DNA from: Ancylostoma caninum
Lineage: Eukaryota; Nematoda; Chromadorea; Rhabditida; Ancylostomatidae
DNA: 64,000 nt
Direction of reading: 5' to 3'
Assembly: GCA_037903475.1 (NCBI GenBank)
Contig: JBAJFG010000442.1
Coordinates: 893,001-957,000, forward strand
Positions 35,398 through 46,849 of this stretch are shown piece after piece (positions within the stretch are counted from its first letter, which is position 1; each line of letters starts with the position of its first letter). The notes beneath the pieces were generated by a model. It saw nothing but the letters and a program-made list of their open reading frames with translations, did not search any database and had not been told where the DNA came from. A program made the position numbers and the translations under genes.

Positions 35398-35639
35398 TCA
35401 TTTCTCACAAGCCTGCATATGTGGGAGTCAGTGTCGTACGCGGGACTGGCTAGCCAGAGGGAAGAGAGTGGTAAAAAATACTAGCAACTCCGCCACTACG
35501 TGGACCCAGATGGAGCAATAAAATTACTGAAAATATTAATTTTAATGTTCATTATCTGGATAAATTCCATGTTCTTCTGTCGTAAAACCTGGGCATTGTG
35601 CGAAACTTATTTCTTCTTTTGTTTTACCTTACAGTTTGT

Positions 35640-35700
35640 TATAAGCACTCTTTATTGGTCGACGTTTCGGCTAAACACCGTTATCAAGGCCTGGAAGTGG
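35640..35700 (-). ncRNA. Degenerate hammerhead-core-like motif at the end of a Penelope-like fragment
   Basis: Minus-strand reading CTTGATAACGGTGTTTAGCC then GAAACGTCG resembles CTGATGA - stem II - GAAAC, a motif common in Penelope-like elements, but the first core is altered. Position is 3' of the GIY-YIG reading frame, as expected. Probably inactive. Confidence 0.35.
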
Positions 35701-35912
35701 GTCAGTTTTTACGAAAAGATGATCTACACCATCAAACACCTCTTCTGAACGGTGCATTCGACTCATCTTGGCTAGCTAACTGTAAACACCTGACTTGGGA
35801 GACGAACTCACCAGATATCCCACCAACAGGGGGAGGATGTATCCGCACACAATACTGGGCTGTCACTAGCGGATGAGTGGGCGTTGCTCAGCTGGTACTA
35901 TCAGTGACAATC

Positions 35913-36287
35913 TTATAGCTCGCATAATGGTAGAAACGGCATCAAGTCACCAGTTATCGATATGTGCTCGTTTCTGTTGTCCATTCTTGGATTCCGTGAT
36001 GAAGTCCAGAATGCCCCGAGAGCCTTTCTTGCCGAGGTTTCTGGCTCGTAAGCCAGGATTGTGCACGCTACATCGTAATCTTTCCCATCGTGGTCGTCGC
36101 GTCTGTGCATCCCAAGCGGTTTGACCAAACTTCCCCGTCTTTTACTGGCCAGATGTTCATTTATTCGTACATGAAACGGTCGACCGGTCTCACCGATGTA
36201 GAGAGCATGACGGCTCGAACATTCGATTTGGTAAACAACTCCCGTTCTAGCACAGTCCCCATTCTTACCATAATATGGCACTGCCAA
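35913..36287 (-). pseudogene. Penelope-like retroelement GIY-YIG endonuclease fragment
   Basis: About 120 residues with the GIY-YIG core: GVVYQIECSSRHALYIGETG (the VY and YIG strands), then RPFHVRINEHLASKRRG with the conserved Arg and His region. This endonuclease domain follows the reverse transcriptase in Penelope-like elements. No reverse transcriptase is attached here. The 5' border lies in a 45-bp inverted repeat, so it is a truncated or rearranged copy. The plus-strand ORFs over the same bases are shadows. Confidence 0.8.
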
Positions 36288-36442
36288 CTAATTTGTCCTA
36301 GTAAAAATGCAAAGTAGCGAATGAGTGGCCACAATCAGGTGGGTATGGCAGAGTGAAAATGAAATGATGGCATAGTTGGGATTTGGCCATTCATCCTCTA
36401 CTTTGCATTTTTACTAGGACAAATTAGTTGGCAGTGCCATAT
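36273..36442. repeat. Perfect 45-bp inverted repeat flanking the Penelope-like fragment
   Basis: 36273-36317 and 36398-36442 are exact reverse complements (ATATGGCACTGCC...AAAGTAG). The left arm includes the beginning of the GIY-YIG frame; the right arm is the same element start in the opposite direction. This indicates a head-to-head partial copy. Confidence 0.9.
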
Positions 36443-36725
36443 ATGGACATATAAAGCAATGTTCCGTGTTACATGTTCTATCTTAAAGCCTATTTCGGAC
36501 CAACTGCCGACTAATATTGTCATTAGGGGTATTGATTAGAGCAACATCATCCTGAGCCGTGCCCGAAGTAGGCATTTATTCATTGCGATGCATATCCATT
36601 CCAAAGTAGTACTAAGAATAAACGAAAGTAGACCTATACTTTATTTATATTTGTTTTTAAGGTAATTTCGAAATTTGGCGACCCATTCTTGGGGGGTGGA
36701 GGGCGCGTCCGCGACTAGTGGGAGT

Positions 36726-38490
36726 GTATCCAAAGGTTCTGTTCTGTCTCTTCTGGACGTATCCATCCCTCATTTGAGGATCACAAGAGTGGTCGGCTCG
36801 TGTTAAAGATCTCATCTCGCTATCGTTTCCAAGATTTTCGGGTTAAAAGTTTCCTACGAGAAGTTGATCGCTGTGGTACATGCAATTCTTCGAAAAATCT
36901 CTAGAAAACCAGTTGTTGAACTCGTTCTTCTGTGGAAGATTCGGGTTGTCCATTGAGACATCTTCCATTAGTAGGCGTTAGATGGAGTCGGTGGATCACA
37001 ATAGTTCACCATTTCAATTGCAATTTCTTCGCAAATACGCATTGTTTTCTTGTAGTTCTTTTGCTGTTGTGCTCTATGACACCTCCTTACCTATAGCAGC
37101 GGTGAAATAAGCTGGAATTCATAGAGAACTGCTTTTTGGAAACTCCTTCGCTTAGTCGGAAGGACAAATTAGCCGTTCTGTGCTAATTGTAAGCTCTCAA
37201 CGAGATAATTATGCCGTGCACTAGCTCCACGACTTCCAGCCTGTTTCTGACAGCGCGTGTTTTTGACTCTGTGCGGTTTCGCTGGGATGTAGAACTATTT
37301 TCGTACTTTCAGTAAAGATCACTTATACAAAGCTTCACACTCTCCAAATTTTGTTGTCCAAGAACTAAAGTCGAAGCTATTTCCTACCTTGTTTGAGTTA
37401 TTGAGTTTTTTGAAAGGCTTCAGTTTGATTTTATTGTTTTTCAGCTTGGCAGTTTTACTTAATTTACAGTTTGATTTATCAATGGCACACCTCGCTGTGC
37501 AAATAATAAATAATAAATCACTTCCTGCTTGATCCCAAAAATTGTGCATTTCTGAGTGTCCTTCTTCAAAGTGATCAAACCCTAGCTGATTTTGTTTAAC
37601 TTAGATAACAACCACTCAAACAACAACAATTCAGAAAGACAGGTCATGACCGTGATTCTGGCTTGCAACCATTCTCAACACACAAGTTCCTATGTACATA
37701 GTTTCTGCTCTTAGTGGAAAAATATAGCCATGCACCCACCCGGCATTGGAGTCCTGTGAAAATTTCCATGAATACTAACCGCTTGGAATGCTTTTAAGTT
37801 TGAGCATAAGTATTTTAGGATAAGTATGTAGTCATTAACTATTATTGAGCATTATTCTGCCATTTTTTTTTGTTTGAATACACTGGGACTCTAAATATTT
37901 TCTCCATAGCAATCTCCTTCCTGTTTTCCAGTTGCTTTACGAGTTGTGCAGGAGATCAACATCAAGTTTATGTCAGATTACGTTTCGGCAAATCACTACT
38001 CCAAAGCCTGAAATTACGATCAAATAATAAATAATGTTAATAATCAAAGTTGAATTCCTATTTATTCACCTACAGAGAGGGGAAAATGACCTTATACAAC
38101 TCTCTTCTGGAATCTTTTCTATAAGTTCAGAGAATGGAATGAGCTTGTGGAAAAATGCTAGTGGCTGTTGAAATAGGGACTGATGGGAGGAGTGGGGTCG
38201 GAGGGTGAGGGAGAGGAAACGCACTATATTAAGAGGTCAAAAATACTTTGAGTTTCAAAGATGTATTCCTACACTCCTACATGAAAAGAAAAAAACGAAA
38301 AAAATTCTGAAGGAAAGGAGAAATCCAATGCAATCATAGTAATAATTTGAATGAAAAAAATCTGGAATCTGAAGTGAAAAACGAAAAAATTCTAAAATTT
38401 AAAATTTTTTACTCTTCTGATAAAATAATTTTTTCTCAAATTTATGGGGTGGATTTGGCACTGTAGTGCGGCACTGTGTGCAGCAAGACA
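36726..38490. other. AT-rich spacer
   Basis: No coding family recognised. ORFs are under 80 residues. A- and T-rich tracts dominate 38,230-38,450. Confidence 0.35.
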
Positions 38491-38830
38491 TTAATGATTC
38501 TTGTTTTTCAACGTCCGGGACTGCAACATGCGCTTTATCGAATGCAACGTAGCACTCTGACTGTCTGCGCATCCACATATTCCAATGATGCCACCACTGT
38601 GATCCTGGTCTGATCCCACTGCTTCCTGTTCTACTGTTCTAACCTGTCCAAACAAGTGGTGAACTATGTGCGAGCGGAACTCGACCACGGCATCTTATTA
38701 TGATTTTGTTCTTGTAATTCTTTCCACTTACAATGTTTCAGATTCACCGTCTTCTTCGAGCCTTTTTTTTCTGGAAAAATCGTTTAAAATGAACGAATCT
38801 GATGAAGGTGTAAAAATTGGGCACAACAAG

Positions 38831-39347
38831 TCATCGGTGGGATCTTTGCCTTGGTAACAGAGAAAAAAACCACTGTTCAGGTGGGCTATTTATCCTTGAA
38901 CAACTGTTCCTCGTCCAGCGGTGTTCGTATCGTGGCTGGTCTTTGCATTTTACTTGGATCCCGTTCTTCCTGTGTCTTCTTTTGCTGTACACCTCACAGT
39001 TGTGTTGCTGAAGGCGCAATGTTTACTGCGCGGATTTCTCCTGGCGAAATTCAATGAAACCCTCTGGAACAGCTGTCGCACAGCAAACAAAGCAGCAGAA
39101 AGTAGAAAAATACACACGGACAGCACGTGTTTGGTTCGCAGCACCACGGAATCTGTTTTTTGTTTAGGAATACGGGTGTTTTGCAATTTCTCCATCCCTT
39201 CTTCCCTTTTTTCTGGAAGATTCTTGCATTTAGAGGCAACTTGTCTGTCATAGTCCATGACATCGTCCTTGAAAAGCGCTCTAAAAAATGAACGACCCTC
39301 CGATGTCCTTTCTGGATGTCATGCAACCCGCGACGGCGAAGTGTCAT
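38831..39347 (-). CDS. Candidate small single-pass membrane protein (unrecognised)
   Basis: Three minus-strand exons join in phase with short introns (about 47 and 53 bp): 39347-39328 (MTLRRRG), 39280-39061 and 39007-38831, 138 residues. The middle exon reads DYDRQVASKCKNLPEKREEG and, after KQKTDSVVLRTK, a hydrophobic helix HVLSVCIFLLSAALFAV. The last exon is basic and Cys-containing (HNCEVYSKRRHRKNG). No family recognised. Support is the consistent phase, acceptors TTTTTAG and CCTTCAG, and a plausible N-in topology with one membrane segment. Against: the opposite strand is also open, the GTTGCA and GTTTCA donors are weak, and an unspliced reading also continues. A further ORF at 38,688-38,491 may or may not belong. 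Confidence 0.35.
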
Positions 39348-39941
39348 GTTTTCGCGGTGTCAGTTCGCTGCTCCTCGCCTCCTCCTCTCGCGAGGCACTG
39401 TCGTATCAAATTTCTTCCGAGCACGGGACCGGGGGCAATTCGAATCTAATTTGGCACTAGCGCAAACTCTTCCATTAGGCTCGAGTATACAAACTGGCAG
39501 ACGGCGTTCCGCAGTAGCATCGCTCGAATTTCATGGCTGTTCATGGCTGCTCCGTCCAATTTTAAATTTTATAGGCATCCTTCTAGTGAAACTATTATTG
39601 AACAGGCCTTGGTAAATTCTTTACTATTTTTGTCTATTACCTTACCCTTCGTGACCAGGTATCCCATTCCTCCTTCTTGATTCTGGCAGTTTCGACAGGT
39701 TCAGCCCAAATTCCTGCAGAAAACATGAAAATTTCGAGATTTTGCCCAGAATTTATCTGAGATGTAAATAAGTTTTGCTGATAAGTTGAAAGTACAGTTC
39801 AAAAGGGGCGTTCAGGTAGAATTTAGTTGGAAAACGACGGACTTCGGGAGTTGTACGACTAATATTCTCCACAATACCTAGAAGCCGCTTTTCTAAGATC
39901 ACCAGAGAAATGATGTCCTCCTTTTTGGAAGTTCTGCCAGA
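39348..39941. other. Spacer, no supported gene
   Basis: Could contain the promoter of the minus-strand candidate gene ending at 39,347. Nothing else recognised. Confidence 0.3.
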
Positions 39942-40400
39942 GTCGTCAGATTACTCAGGGTAAACGTGTTAACTCTCGCGAATTTACCCATCGTTAACGC
40001 TACCGTCAGCACTTTTACCCTGGGTAATCTCATTGATGCGTCCAGGTGCAGGATTCAATAGTGTTCGTTTGCATGCATACAAGTAGATAACATCCATATC
40101 CTTGATGTGAATTTTCGTAAACAACACAGGTTAACCTGTTCGCAACATCTGAACCTCAGTTCTTCTCCATGGAAATCCTACCATAGCCGGCTTGCGTCAT
40201 TGAAATTACCCAGGGTAAAGATGTTAACGTCCACGATTCTACCACGTATATAAACATGTCGGCCCTGGATAATCTCAGTGATGAATTCATGTCCAGAATT
40301 CGATGGTGTTCTTTTGCACGTGGGTAACATGAACACATTTGAAGGGAATTTTTCTGGAACATTTCGAGGAAACCTGCTCGCAACATCTAAGCCTGAGTTT
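39942..40400. repeat. Imperfect tandem pair of about 220-bp units carrying GATTACC-family MITE ends
   Basis: Unit 1 (about 39,942-40,165) has AGATTACTCAGGGTAAACG and, 60 bases on, the inverted end TTTTACCCTGGGTAATCTC. Unit 2 (about 40,187-40,400) has AAATTACCCAGGGTAAAGAT and CCCTGGATAATCTCAGTG. Both continue into related flanks ending CGCAACATCT. Each unit thus contains a roughly 100-bp MITE plus shared flank. Confidence 0.7.
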
Positions 40401-41164
40401 GTTTAAATTTTTAATTGAAATTCAAACTCATGTGAGATAATGAATGAAGTCTTAGCAGTTATTTGCAATCTATATGATGAATTTTGTCCGAGAACTACCA
40501 AGTTTATGCCAAATTAGAACTCATATTCCACTTGATTTTCTCAATCTGCCCTAAGTCCTTTCGAACAAATTTCTAAGAGCGGAGCGACAGGTTCATTTCG
40601 AAGTTAACGAGTAGTTAGTTAGCAGGACATTCACAATTTGTTGACTTCCGGAAATTCACTGTAGTATAATTGTTTGTCTTTCAAGTAGAAATGAATCCAG
40701 AAAGGTTCAAAATTTTGCAAAGGACCAGCATGCGCCTTCAAATCACCTACGTAATCCTAGTAAATTTCGCCAAAGCACAGGTCACGGATTTTTCAGGAAG
40801 CTGTGCTGAATTTTCGAAAAGTTTCGAAAGAAAAAAAGTAAGCCTGGAAACTCACGGAGACTGAATGAGAACTGTACCCTATAAATTCATAAAACTCACT
40901 AAGTTTTTAAAGGAAGCCTAGAGCCTCTTAAAGATTCACGAACCTTTTTTCTTTATTTTGTTGCATAGCACGTGTATGTAAGTTAGAAAAAACAGTGTAC
41001 TAAAAGAAAATATTTGCAAATAACATAAAAATATTTGTTTTTGGCTCTATTGATCTTTATTTGACTCTCGTCTCCTAGCTTTATATCCAGAAGTTTGTTT
41101 TTTAAGGATTCAGTTTGAGTCTGGATATTTCAGCGGTCTCTCGAGAAAAATATTTGTTCTCTAG
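40401..41164. other. Spacer, no supported gene
   Basis: A 64-residue ORF at 40,670 has no domain or splice context. AT-rich. Confidence 0.3.
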
Positions 41165-41446
41165 GTACATACCAGTGGCGGACGCAGGAAGTGGACGGGA
41201 GGGGGGCGGATGGGAAAAAAGCGGGGTTTCCGCCGTTTTGGGGACCCAGATGGAAAATAAAATTAATAAAACCCTTAATTCTAATGATAAATAATTAATA
41301 AAAATTATATTAAAATAATGATAAAAATGAACAAATAAAAATAAACTAATACGAGGTTTTAATATGTATTGTAATGTAATTTCGAAAATTAGCCGACCCA
41401 TTCTCGCCTCCCCTCCGCCCCCCCTGCGTCCGCCACTGGTGCATAT
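41165..41446. mobile_element. hAT-type MITE, intact 266-bp copy
   Basis: Ends CAGTGGCGGACGCAGG (41173) and CCTGCGTCCGCCACTG (41438) are perfect inverted repeats. The flanking 8-mers GTACATAC and GTGCATAT agree at six positions. Interior is AT-rich and non-coding. Serves as the reference for the interrupted copy at 35,429-36,717. Confidence 0.85.
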
Positions 41447-44113
41447 GTATATATTTCTCAAAAAAAAAACCTTCATCAATTTCTGGATTCAGTATTGGTT
41501 CTGACTTGTTCCAATTTTTTTTGCCAAAGAAAAACAAGAAAAAAAAGGCTTTTCATGAACTCAAAGCTTCCTCACATTCAGGGAACACATCCAAAAAAAA
41601 AAACATTCTTAAAGATTTCGATGACGTCACAGCTTTCCGAAATACTTATGCAGAAGAATTCCTTGGTAGTTGACGAATTCGCGGCGAACGATGTCGTCAT
41701 CCAGCCAGCCCAGTAGCCGGCACAAAAACATTGAGATGTTGTCGAAAAGCGAAGCCTCGCCTTAGTTGCCGGCCTGCTCGCCCATCAATACATAATCAGC
41801 TGACAGCCCACTTGTCGACGTGTTTATATGTACATATATAGCCTTGCATGGGTTCATTCCTACTTCCTGTATTACCCCACTCATTGCTGGAGAAGTACCA
41901 ATATCCAGAAAGTGCCTAAAGTCTGGCTTTTTGCATTCTGTTTCCGTCTTTTCGTAGAATCCGGCTGCTCAATCGCTTCCTTCCTTCCACTTTGCCCCGG
42001 CCCGTTCGCAGTAACGACATACTCTCGTCGGGAAAAGCCCATAAAACATTCATCAACGAATAAGAGCATTTATAGGGTGCAATAGTGCTGCGACTCCAAC
42101 CCTCGACGCTCTGAGTGCTTTGATCTCCTGCACATCGGACACTGCATCCTTGTGAGAAGAGATGACTTCTGACAACAATTCGGAAGCAAGCTCTACTAGT
42201 GAGTCGATTCATACTCTAATGGCATCATCGCAACCTATTCATTTCATCATTTATTTATTTATTTTTTTATTTATTTTCACTATACTGTGCCAAGGGCACA
42301 ATCCTATCCCTCAGAATGAGGGCAACAAAGAAAATGATGGATGAGAAGGAGTTTTGGAAGTTCAATGCAAGTTTATTTTTTTTTATCTTTCTTATTTTAT
42401 TTTATTTTTCTTTATTTCATCACTTATCTATTTACTTCATTATTTATTTATTTGTTTATTTATTTATTTAATTATTTGTTCAAAGCAGTCAATGTACGCT
42501 ACAACAGGGCAAAGAAGAGGAAATGTAAAAAAAACAGCAAAACTAGACAAAGTTAGGAAGAACAAAATTATGTTTAAAGGAAAAGGAGAGGGTACATAGT
42601 CCTTGAAAATAGCCCAAGCTTTTCGAGAAATAGGAGAAAAATAGGAGAAACTTCGGGATCAGGTGCTGCTCTTTATACTTGCTTTTTCTCACCATTATCG
42701 AGAAGTAGCTTTTGATCTTTTTATATTTAAGAGGTTATCTAAGGGCCAATAGGCTCATGAGTACATTTAATTTTGTTGAAAAAAATCGACGAAAAAAAAA
42801 GGAAAAACAAGCTCATACCAGGATTGGACGCAAGGGCGAGGGCTTCCCTGAGAGTGGGTCTCCAGATTTTCGAAATTGCTTCATGAAAGAGATAAAATTT
42901 TTGCAATAGGTTGTTTTTGATTCCTTGTTTTTATTACCACCCTTCTAACACTTATTTTTTTAACAATGTCAATTCGAAATCAATCTATTATTAATTTTAT
43001 CTTCAAAATTCCAGCAGTTCAGACCTCCAAACCTCAGCCGAGATAACATTTTTCCCATGCTCCTCTCCCTCCCCTCTCCGCCATTGGCCCGTACCAAGTA
43101 CAAGAAGCGCATGCAAACAGCCTAATACAACAAATTCATTCATTGATTTGTTATGTTTGTTAAGGAAAACGTGTGAGAGTCGAAAGAACGCAGAGACACT
43201 TAACGTGAAAACACATTTTTAAATCATCTATGGCTTGAGTGGTTTTGTAGACATAGTACGCTTGAATTGGCCGAAAGATGGTGTAGTTATGATATCCTTG
43301 GTTAGTTTTACGTATGCCGCTACAGCTCTTATCCTTGGTTAGTTTTACGTATGCCGCTACAGCTCCAACAGGAAAACAATTACATCTAAGCGTAGTTTTA
43401 CCATACGGATAAAACAATTTCTGGTCACCACTTCTAGTTCTAGAAAGCACAATTTTTGAATAGATCAGAATTGGTATGTGTTTCAAGAGAATGCAGAAGC
43501 TTCTGAATCATGTATACGTCAAATAATTTGCGTCGTGTTTCTAATGAAGATATTGAATGTTTCCCATTCTGGTTTTTGGCATGTTAGCGTAACTCTTATG
43601 CGTATCATTAACTTGCGAGTGAAATTATTCTGGTCTTTTTCTATTGCACAGATCTCTTTCTTCTTGAATGGGTAAAAAATTGTTGTGCCAGACTTAAGTA
43701 TTGGTCTTATATACGTTTTACATGGATTATTTTATTATTATATTTTATTTCTTAAGTACGCACGGGCACATAGGCGTGGCCCGTGGTCAGAGAGAATATA
43801 TCTGTGATTCACTTAGGAAACTAGAGGCCCCTCTTCCCTACTCCGGTGATGGGTGGGAAAAACTTCGAATTTTCGGACTTGTTTTATGAAATGAATAAAA
43901 TTATTCTATAAGCCCATTTTTGATTTTGTTTGCTGAGGATAATGGTTTTCAAAATATTTATCTTAAATTTTCCTCGAGTTGTTTGTTGTGGTCATGCTTA
44001 TCCGCCTCGCAAAGCAATTCACTTCCGCCATTCCCGGATCCATAGGTAAATTCACACTGCTTCAGCAATTTGCAGCCATTTTGCGTTTCGTTTTCTTGGC
44101 TTAGGTCTGGAAA
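41447..44113. other. Repeat-rich spacer with decayed hAT-like fragments and T-rich simple repeats
   Basis: TTTA-type simple repeats at 42,245-42,285 and 42,395-42,480. Two diverged sequences (about 42,820-43,090 and 43,767-44,035) share AGATTTTCGAAATTG/GAATTTTCGGACTTG plus ATGAAA..ATAAAATT and end in CCGCCATT. They look like relatives of the CAGTGGCGGACGCAGG family. A 36-bp direct repeat (TATCCTTGGTTAGTTTTACG, at about 43,290 and 43,330) lies in this stretch. A short plus-strand frame at 42,162 (MTSDNNSEASST) ends at a GTGAGT donor and could be a first exon, without partner. Confidence 0.4.
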
Positions 44114-44372
44114 GGTGGTAACATGACACATGCGGGGGTGGGCTCGAGTTCAAAATACCAGGCAGTTGATAATCGCGGGCAGAATTTAGATAAGAAATCC
44201 AATATCAAACCGAAACTGAGAGAATGTCATGTGGCGCTCATCGTTACTGGTCGAAATACTCATTGTGCCAGCCTCATATGTAGTTCCCTCATCAAGATGA
44301 ACATTTTGCAAAAGGAATACCGTGGTGAGGAATTGAACTCGAGCCCACCCCCGCATGTGTCATGTTACCACC
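44114..44372. mobile_element. MITE with perfect 39-bp inverted repeats
   Basis: 44114-44152 and 44334-44372 are exact reverse complements (GGTGGTAACATGACACATGC ... GGGCTCGAGTTCA). Interior about 180 bp, non-coding. Arm identity suggests recent activity or selection on the hairpin. The 108-residue ORF across it is a by-product. Confidence 0.85.
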
Positions 44373-45170
44373 CACGTGGCCTCTGCCAGAACGCCCTGCA
44401 CTGCGAGAAGGACCAAAAAATCGAATATCTCCAAAACCCACCATTTTGATAAGGGACATGGGCATTCATAAGGACTTTCGGAATGCGCAGGTATCAACTG
44501 TCCCAGCGCTCTTCCAGGCCTGCCACAGATGTTTCTTTTGAAAGCTGGTGAAAAATTCTACGAAAATGGGGCAGTCCCAGCCAAGAAACGAGAACAGCTA
44601 GGACAGAGATACCAATACTTTTTGGGAGAGCAATTTGTACATTTTCCCACTTTATTCTGGGAGAGCAGAAAAACGTCTCATTGTTGAGCTAAAGCACGCT
44701 CAATACTGAGATTTTCGCGTCGCACAATGAAAAGTTCGCACTTTGAATAAGATTAAAATAAAAACCAATAGATCTTCCGTAGCACCGATCGAAGGGCTGA
44801 ATGAGCATAAAGAGAAGTCGCGAAATTGTTGTTGCAGCTCACTCAGGTGCCCTACTTCTAATGTTATGGTATGCTCATTCGTGCCACGTCGTTAAAAGCC
44901 AAAAAATCTCGAATTCGCCAGGATTTCTCGAAGGCTCTTAACAAGATACTAGGCACGAAACTGTAACGAGTTCTTGCAAAATTTACCAAAAATTTCCCTA
45001 TTCTAGTCGGTTTTCAAGACGTCGCAAAACTCATCGCGTACCTTGTCGCGCGCGATCAGTGGCAAAATAGGGGCAAAATGAAAAACTTCAGAAATCCAAG
45101 GTTCAAATTGGAGATTCGGAGATGATTTTGTTAAGGCCGATAGCCCAGCCCCCTGTTACTCCTGACACCT
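44373..45170. other. Spacer, no supported gene
   Basis: No ORF or repeat that I can support. Confidence 0.3.
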
Positions 45171-46320
45171 AGGGTGCGATTCATTAACGCGTAACCTTTG
45201 GCTGCGGCCTGGTTTGAGGCCGGTGTGGCGCTAGCTGCGATTCACGAGCGCGCGGGTTGGTCACCGGCAGGTCACCGACGGGCCAATTCCAACCTAACGT
45301 CTGAAGGTCCGGCTAGCAATTGGTTAGGCAGTTAGCAGTCGCAAAATTTCTTAGAAAATTATTTTATTTCGATTTAATGGATTGCCACTAGCTCACAACT
45401 GCTTTCCGAGCCTAATGCCATTTTCTGCCACACAATTTTTTCTAAAACTGGCTGTTCATGAAAAAATAAAATTTTTCACGACAAAACTAACCTAAGCACG
45501 CAATGATCTCATAGCTAGCAAATTCAAGGCGGAGATTTTCGATTTTTTTAAACTGTGAGTAAAAGTGAAAACTTTAGATAAAACTCATAATATTAGAAGT
45601 TTGATGAAGTCGCTAGCAATAAAAATGCAGACATTTGAAATTTAACTGGAAACCAGGACACTATTGTGATGATATCTAAAAAGAAAATGTATTACAGGAG
45701 GTCAGGTGTGGCGTCCAAGTAAGGTTCAAATTAAATTTCCATAAATTTACGATAATGAAGGGGGTTGTAAAATCTGAAATTGCTGTTGATGTTCACAAAA
45801 TAAAGTTGGTTTTTCGAACCGTTCATTCATTCGTGCAACCGAAGGTCCAATATTCGAAAAATTTGTTCACACATACGTTTAATAAAATGTATTATTCGAG
45901 CAATTGAAAAAATAGAGTATTTTAGAAATTATTAGTATTTGAAATAGTCGAAAGTTCTTGGTTTTTGAATCATTGACGAATTCTGGTGTATTTTAAATAG
46001 TTGAACATTCCCACGTAAAATGCACTGTAAGTGTCTCACTCCAATACAGAAGTTTCAACGACTATGTACTATTACTAAGTGTGTAATATTTAGGTGCTAA
46101 TTACGAAACTATGAAATAAAATATGGGAAAAGAGTGTTTCTACAGAAATATGGGGAGTCAACATGCGGTTATTGAGGGGCTGTTGGCTGGTTAACAACCT
46201 TAACCCGCGTGCACGCTAATGCATCGCAGGTTGCATCTGCCCTGTGGTTACGCTAGCCAGCTGGTTTACTAGCCAGCGGCTAGCGCGCTAACCTAGTCAG
46301 CGTTAATGAATCGCACCCCT
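45171..46320. mobile_element. 1.15-kb non-autonomous DNA transposon with GGGTGCGATTCATTAACGC ends
   Basis: Left end AGGGTGCGATTCATTAACGC (45171) and right end GCGTTAATGAATCGCACCCCT (46320) are inverted repeats. Subterminal zones are rich in GCTAGC/GGTTAGC iterations (CTAGCCAGC, GCTAGCGCGCTAACC), and the interior is AT-rich without coding frames. The right terminus reads CAGGGGTG when reverse-complemented, a hAT-like start. No matching 8-bp flanks were found, so classification is tentative. Confidence 0.75.
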
Positions 46321-46640
46321 GGTTTGGTCCGTAGATCATTTCATTGTGATAAGTTATAGCCTTGGAACGAAAAGAACGCAAATCCGTGTTCTGAGAGTTC
46401 ATTTTTAACGAAGTTACTGCGGGTATTGTACAACCCCGTATGCATTTGCAGCTCCATTAATGAGATGTTCATTGAGCTTTTAGCGAGCGAGAAGGAGAAA
46501 GGATTGATAAATTCAGCAAAAGTATGCATTTACCCGAACACTTTCGATTTTCAACAACTTATCGAAACAAGTTTGTAATTTTCCTGACATTCGCCGTTAT
46601 TCTGTACGGAATAAATCAGACGATAAACATATCGTTTCAG

Positions 46641-46849
46641 GAATCTCCCGACTTCCGACATTTTCGCCGAGCACGATGGACTTCCTCGGGCAACTGGAGC
46701 GACAAGAAAACGGCCTTCCCGAAAACCAACGACGAGAATTTGAACTTGCTGTAGAAACAGAGCTAGAAGACGTACTGGAGGCGTTCAATGCCGAATATGA
46801 AGACGCGTCCGAGCAACCGTCAAATGGTATCGGCCCAAACAATAAATAG
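46641..46849 (+). CDS. Hypothetical short acidic C-terminal exon
   Basis: After a GTTTCAG acceptor at 46,640, a frame reads ISRLPTFSPSTMDFLGQLER and continues to a stop at 46,849 (57 residues from ATG 46,676; segments FELAVETELEDVLEAFN and YEDASEQPSNG). It is acidic and helix-prone with coding-like codon choice. No family recognised and no upstream exon found. The transposon ending at 46,320 lies directly upstream and may have separated it from earlier exons. Confidence 0.3.

Larger units (their letters stand above)
35421..36725. mobile_element. hAT-like element split by a Penelope-like insertion; exact 8-bp target duplication
   Basis: Outer ends CAGTGTCGTACGCGGG (35429) and CGCGTCCGCGACTA (ending 36717) are flanked by GTGGGAGT at 35421-35428 and 36718-36725, an exact match. 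Internal sequences GGACCCAGATGGAGCAATAA (about 35,498) and AAGGTAATTTCGAAATTTGG (36,658) match, in order, the two halves of the intact 266-bp element at 41,173. The extra kilobase between them is the Penelope-like fragment. Confidence 0.8.

Noticed and set aside
38921..39253. 110-residue plus-strand ORF with hydrophobic start
   Set aside because: Shadow of the minus-strand frame, which has consistent splice phases.
41102..41479. 125-residue minus-strand ORF
   Set aside because: Lies across the hAT-type MITE with the CAGTGGCGGACGCAGG ends; composition follows the element, not a protein.
44123..44449. 108-residue plus-strand ORF
   Set aside because: Covers both arms of the 39-bp inverted-repeat MITE; no domain.
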